Source: Anas platyrhynchos (lineage: Eukaryota; Chordata; Aves; Anseriformes; Anatidae). Taken from it: a stretch of 64,000 nucleotides of DNA. Of this stretch, positions 60,801 to 64,000 are shown in pieces. Numbering within the stretch: position 1 is the stretch's first letter; each line of letters starts with the position of its first letter. The stretch is taken from the NCBI RefSeq assembly GCF_047663525.1, contig NC_092601.1, forward strand, positions 18,933,501 to 18,997,500. Direction: 5' to 3'. A program made the translations under genes and the position numbers. The notes beneath the pieces were generated by a model. The model searched no databases, was not told the origin of the DNA, and saw only the letters and a list, made by a program, of their open reading frames with translations.

Positions 60801-63800
60801 GTACAAGACAGCTGTGTATCTCATGCCTGTAATGACTGAAAATGGGCTGTCCCTGAAATTCAGCATTAAAACTTGCAATTTACAAGTTTTTACAACAATT
60901 TACAATCCTCTTCTCAATTCACAATTGCTCTCATATGGCAGATGCTTTGTTTGTGTAATTTAAACTCCTCCACTAATTAAGCAGCCCCCTGCAGACCAGC
61001 TGTATATTGCTTAGAATGCAAGTATTTCTCCAGTTACATTAGGGTAAAACAAATCTTGTTTGTCTGCTATCATTAGAACAGTTTCCCTCAGAACCAGAAA
61101 AACTCCAAAATGAAAATAAGCATAGTCAACGTATGAAACATGACTTTGAAATTAAGTCTTTGCTTGAAGTTTGACTCATCAGCACAGTTCCCATTCTCAA
61201 CTTATTTGCAATCACTGTAAAGATCCCAAACTTAGTCTTATTTCTGAATTCTAATATTAATAGAATGTTAATTTAAGTATCTTTCTTGTAAGCAGTCAAA
61301 CCTTCAGATTATTTAGGGATGTAGCTTTAACTTTTCCAGCCTGCCATGCAGTTGATATCTTAAAAAGGTAGCATTTCCAAACCATTATCCATGAACAATA
61401 AGATTATTAATGTGCTGTTTGGCAGCTGCGATTGAACAGACTAGTACTATTAGTGAGACTGGAGCTGACAGAATGCAAATGCAAACATGCCAGAGTGCAG
61501 ATGCTGCTGCATCTGCAAAGGGGTTTAGTCACAGGAAGGTGTATTTTGCCAAATAAATTCCAAGTGGTTAAAAATAACTGAAAACCTAAAGTGAAAGCTA
61601 CATTAAAATGCATCCACAAAATACCGAAGAAAAAAAACATGAGCTGCAATATTTGCCTGCACTGATGAGAAGAAACCTCAATTTAAATGGATCACTGCTT
61701 CACACCTGGTAACTGTGTGAAGTGTTATTCAAAATAGTTACTTTTATGATTTGTTCTGAAGTATAAATTAATGTTCACAGGACTATTAAAATTAAGCATA
61801 GGGCCTAATATCTCTTAAAACCAGAATGATGTAGTAATGAAATAACATACAGAGTTGACAGAGAGCACATATTCCAAAGCGCATATACAAAATAAAGCTA
61901 CAAAAAAATATTGCTGTGCGGAGCATTTTAGCTTATATTGCATGTTTCTAGTAAGTACAAACCTTATTCGCAGTAACCATCCCCACCTGTGAAGGCATCA
62001 TGGGGTAAAGCTATTAGGCAACAGAATTTATACTTTGCATTCCAAAACATTAGTCTTACTGTACAGAAGCTGCAGTGTCATTAGAAAATTTTAACCATTA
62101 TTGAATATAAGTAGAATTAAAAGCGTTAGTATTTTACATTATCTGTTCCTTCAGAACTTCCTAAAATAAACATTACAGGAAAACATTTCAAGATCTGCTA
62201 GCTTTTACTGTCTCTAGCAGGTGTTTTTTTTTTCCCCCCAAGATTTAAATTAACATTACCCCTATCAAGGTAATAACGACAAGCTTCAGGAAGTTCCTGT
62301 GAGAAGACAGAAAATTGGTCTCTAATTCATGAATGTCTCAAACCAGAAAAGTCTGCATTTAAACCAAGAAGATCTATCTAGAAATTGGCCTAAGATACAC
62401 AATTAAATGCACTTGATTCTTCAGCTTCTGGATGTCTGATTTAAAAGGACATCAGAAGGCTTCATTCTCGCAGGGTAGAAAATTCTCTGTGTTAGTGCCT
62501 TTCCTATTAGGACATGTATCAGTGACTACATTGCTAATTTATTATCTCCCGTGTATCCTGAAAAATACTATCCTTGGCTGCATCTTGTCTCTCCTCCAAG
62601 CATTTGTTTTTTCAAAAATGCACAAAGCTGAGACTGACACAGTGCCAAGGCCAGAGAAAGCCCTGCAGAGCTGGTTGCTATAGTATTGTCTAGCTTCCCA
62701 AGCAGGAAGAAAAAAAGCAAGCTACTGCACACTTCCTCCCAAGCCCTTCTGCCTCAAGAATGAAGACATTCGCTACTTGGGGAAGATATCCCCAAATCTG
62801 TTTTGTGCATGCGGAATGTGAGCATTTTAACTGAAAATTAGCGATTTTGTATTCTAATTGATACTTGTCCTTTCAACTTTTCAGAAAAAAATTACAGCTA
62901 CAGACATTTTCTTCATTCCTGGTCCCTGAGGAGACACCGAATATGAAGGAATCCACTCACCTGTCACTATTTTGGAAGCTGTTTGGGTGGGATTTGCAAT
63001 AATACCATCTCCAGCCAGCTGAGAAGGAGGATGAGGCGGAGGGGGAACACTAGGTCTGTTTCTGGGTTTAGGCACTGGCCGCGGCCTTGGCAGTGTGCCG
63101 CTGTGAGGTGGAGAGTGAGACTGAGAGGTTTCTTGAGTAGATGACTGTGACGATGGGGAACTAGTGCTATGTTTTCCTAGAGGGGGTGTATCGGGTGGTG
63201 TTGGAGTCTGCGGAGGAGTGTAACAGGGCTGCTCTGGTCCGTGCTCACTGCTGGCAGCAGCAGGAGGAGATGCTTGACTGTTAGATTTGGGCTGCAGTGG
63301 AGGAGTAGCCTGTGTTGGGGGTTGTGGTGGTGGATGGCTGGGAGCTTGTATTGGGGAAAGGCTGCTGGAGTATCGCCGAGGTGCAGAAACCTGGGAGCTG
63401 GAGGGCTGGGCTGCTCCTTGGTTTGCATGCTGGGCAGGAGGAGAAGAACTTCTGGCAGGTGGTTTTGGTGAGATAGAAGGTGGCTGAGCAGCTGAGGCAG
63501 AGCTCTGGCTTGCTGGCTGCCCTGGTGGTGGGTTGGCTGGCTTGGGAGGTGCTGGTGCAGGCTTTTTAACAGCTGTGAAGATAAAAGGTGAGATTTCATG
63601 GTTGAATGTTGTAAAACCAAACTCCTGAAAAAAAAGAGTTAGTAGCTCTAAACAAGCCTTAAGTACTTTATCAAAATCGAGTACTGTATTACCAAATAAA
63701 AGTGGTTATCAATAGGAAGCTACAGAATCACATATACTGGTTTAAACCAACAGCCTTTGAGTGACTTCATGAAACAGCAATGGTAACATTACTACCAGCA

Positions 63801-64000
63801 TTCCAAAGATTCATTTAGCTAGGCCTTAGGCTTTCTATTTCAGAAAGCATTTTTGCAGTATGTAAACAATTGGAACTTAGTGCTTTGAAAAACAAATGAA
63901 AAAACACACCTCTCCTCATTGAATGGGGACTGGGACCAGCTGCATTCTGTGGCTGATTAACAGAAAGCTGATTAGTGCTACTTGCTGACTGGTTTTGGGC
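57895..64000 (-). CDS. ARHGAP17: ARHGAP17 (RICH1/nadrin), C-terminal three exons
   Basis: Rho GTPase-activating protein (BAR, RhoGAP, proline-rich tail) acting on Cdc42/Rac1 at tight junctions and in exocytosis; only the tail lies in the window. Minus-strand exons: 64000-63910 (continues off the edge), 63572-62961 and 58022-57895, phases 1 and 1 matching. The first ends GPSPHSMRR. The 612-bp exon encodes the Pro/Ser/Gln-rich SH3-ligand region, including KKPAPAPPKPANPP, SAPRRYSSSLSPIQAP, TPPQTPTPPDTPPLGK and GTLPRPRPVPKPRNRPSVPP, with several PxxP motifs. The last exon reads DSNSSIQEP... and ends DVDDTESTAL, a class I PDZ ligand (T at -2, L at 0). BAR and RhoGAP exons lie beyond 64000. The order SLC5A11 then ARHGAP17 is the same as in human 16p12. 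Confidence 0.93.
58023..62960 (-). other. ARHGAP17: ARHGAP17 last intron, 4.9 kb, AT-rich
   Basis: Uniformly AT-rich with short homopolymers. I recognise no coding exon, RNA gene or transposon. The short open frames here look random. Confidence 0.6.

Noticed and set aside
58023-62960. Extra alternative ARHGAP17 exons in the last intron
   Set aside because: I looked for in-phase, Pro-rich or acidic exons with splice sites and found none. The exon pair either side joins directly in phase as in mammals.
63177-63620. 147-codon His/Leu/Gln-rich minus-strand frame
   Set aside because: Out-of-frame shadow of the ARHGAP17 proline-rich exon; the true frame gives recognisable ARHGAP17 sequence and closes in phase with both neighbours.

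Overview
The window is vertebrate nuclear DNA and almost certainly avian. It holds small-exon genes with GT-AG introns, CpG islands, a worn CR1-type LINE fragment and short intergenic gaps. Its gene content matches a bird microchromosome that carries homologues of human 7p22 and 16p12 (chicken chromosome 14 is the natural comparison). It is not a prokaryotic or viral window: no operon, CRISPR array, tRNA or rRNA is visible.

Layout, left to right. (1) Positions 1-28038, + strand: the 3' 22 coding exons of GRID2IP (delphilin), a Purkinje-cell postsynaptic formin scaffold. They encode 1069 residues: harmonin-homology domain 1, a PDZ domain, harmonin-homology domain 2, FH1 and FH2. The 3' UTR runs to a poly(A) signal at 29937. 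(2) 30-34.3 kb: an intergenic gap joining two blocks that lie on different human chromosomes. (3) 34.3-45.5 kb, + strand: complete SLC5A11 (sodium/myo-inositol cotransporter 2), 15 coding exons, 675 aa. (4) 45.8-49.1 kb, + strand: a CpG-island gene for a TEX47-like protein with a degenerate BLUF fold. (5) 49.2-57.1 kb: nested duplications. These are two copies of a ~415-bp block with a poly(A) signal, a ~5-kb tandem array of about 22 units of ~210 or ~165 bp, two copies of a CpG-rich promoter-like segment embedded in and flanking that array, and a CpG island with two opposing arrays of CCAAT/GC boxes. (6) 57.1-64.0 kb, - strand: the 3' end of ARHGAP17 (RICH1/nadrin), with its proline-rich SH3-ligand region and C-terminal PDZ ligand.

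The genes do not form a functional pathway. The most unusual part is the 49-57 kb interval. It looks like repeated local duplication of a promoter-plus-poly(A) landscape between a TEX47-like gene and the convergent ARHGAP17 gene, and may include an orphan non-coding transcription unit. The second point of note is the vertebrate BLUF-fold gene, in which the flavin-switch Tyr and Gln appear to be lost. Exon calls were made by eye. Reading-frame phase closes across every junction of GRID2IP, SLC5A11 and ARHGAP17, so those models are strong; the TEX47-like model is less certain at exon 3 and at its 3' end.
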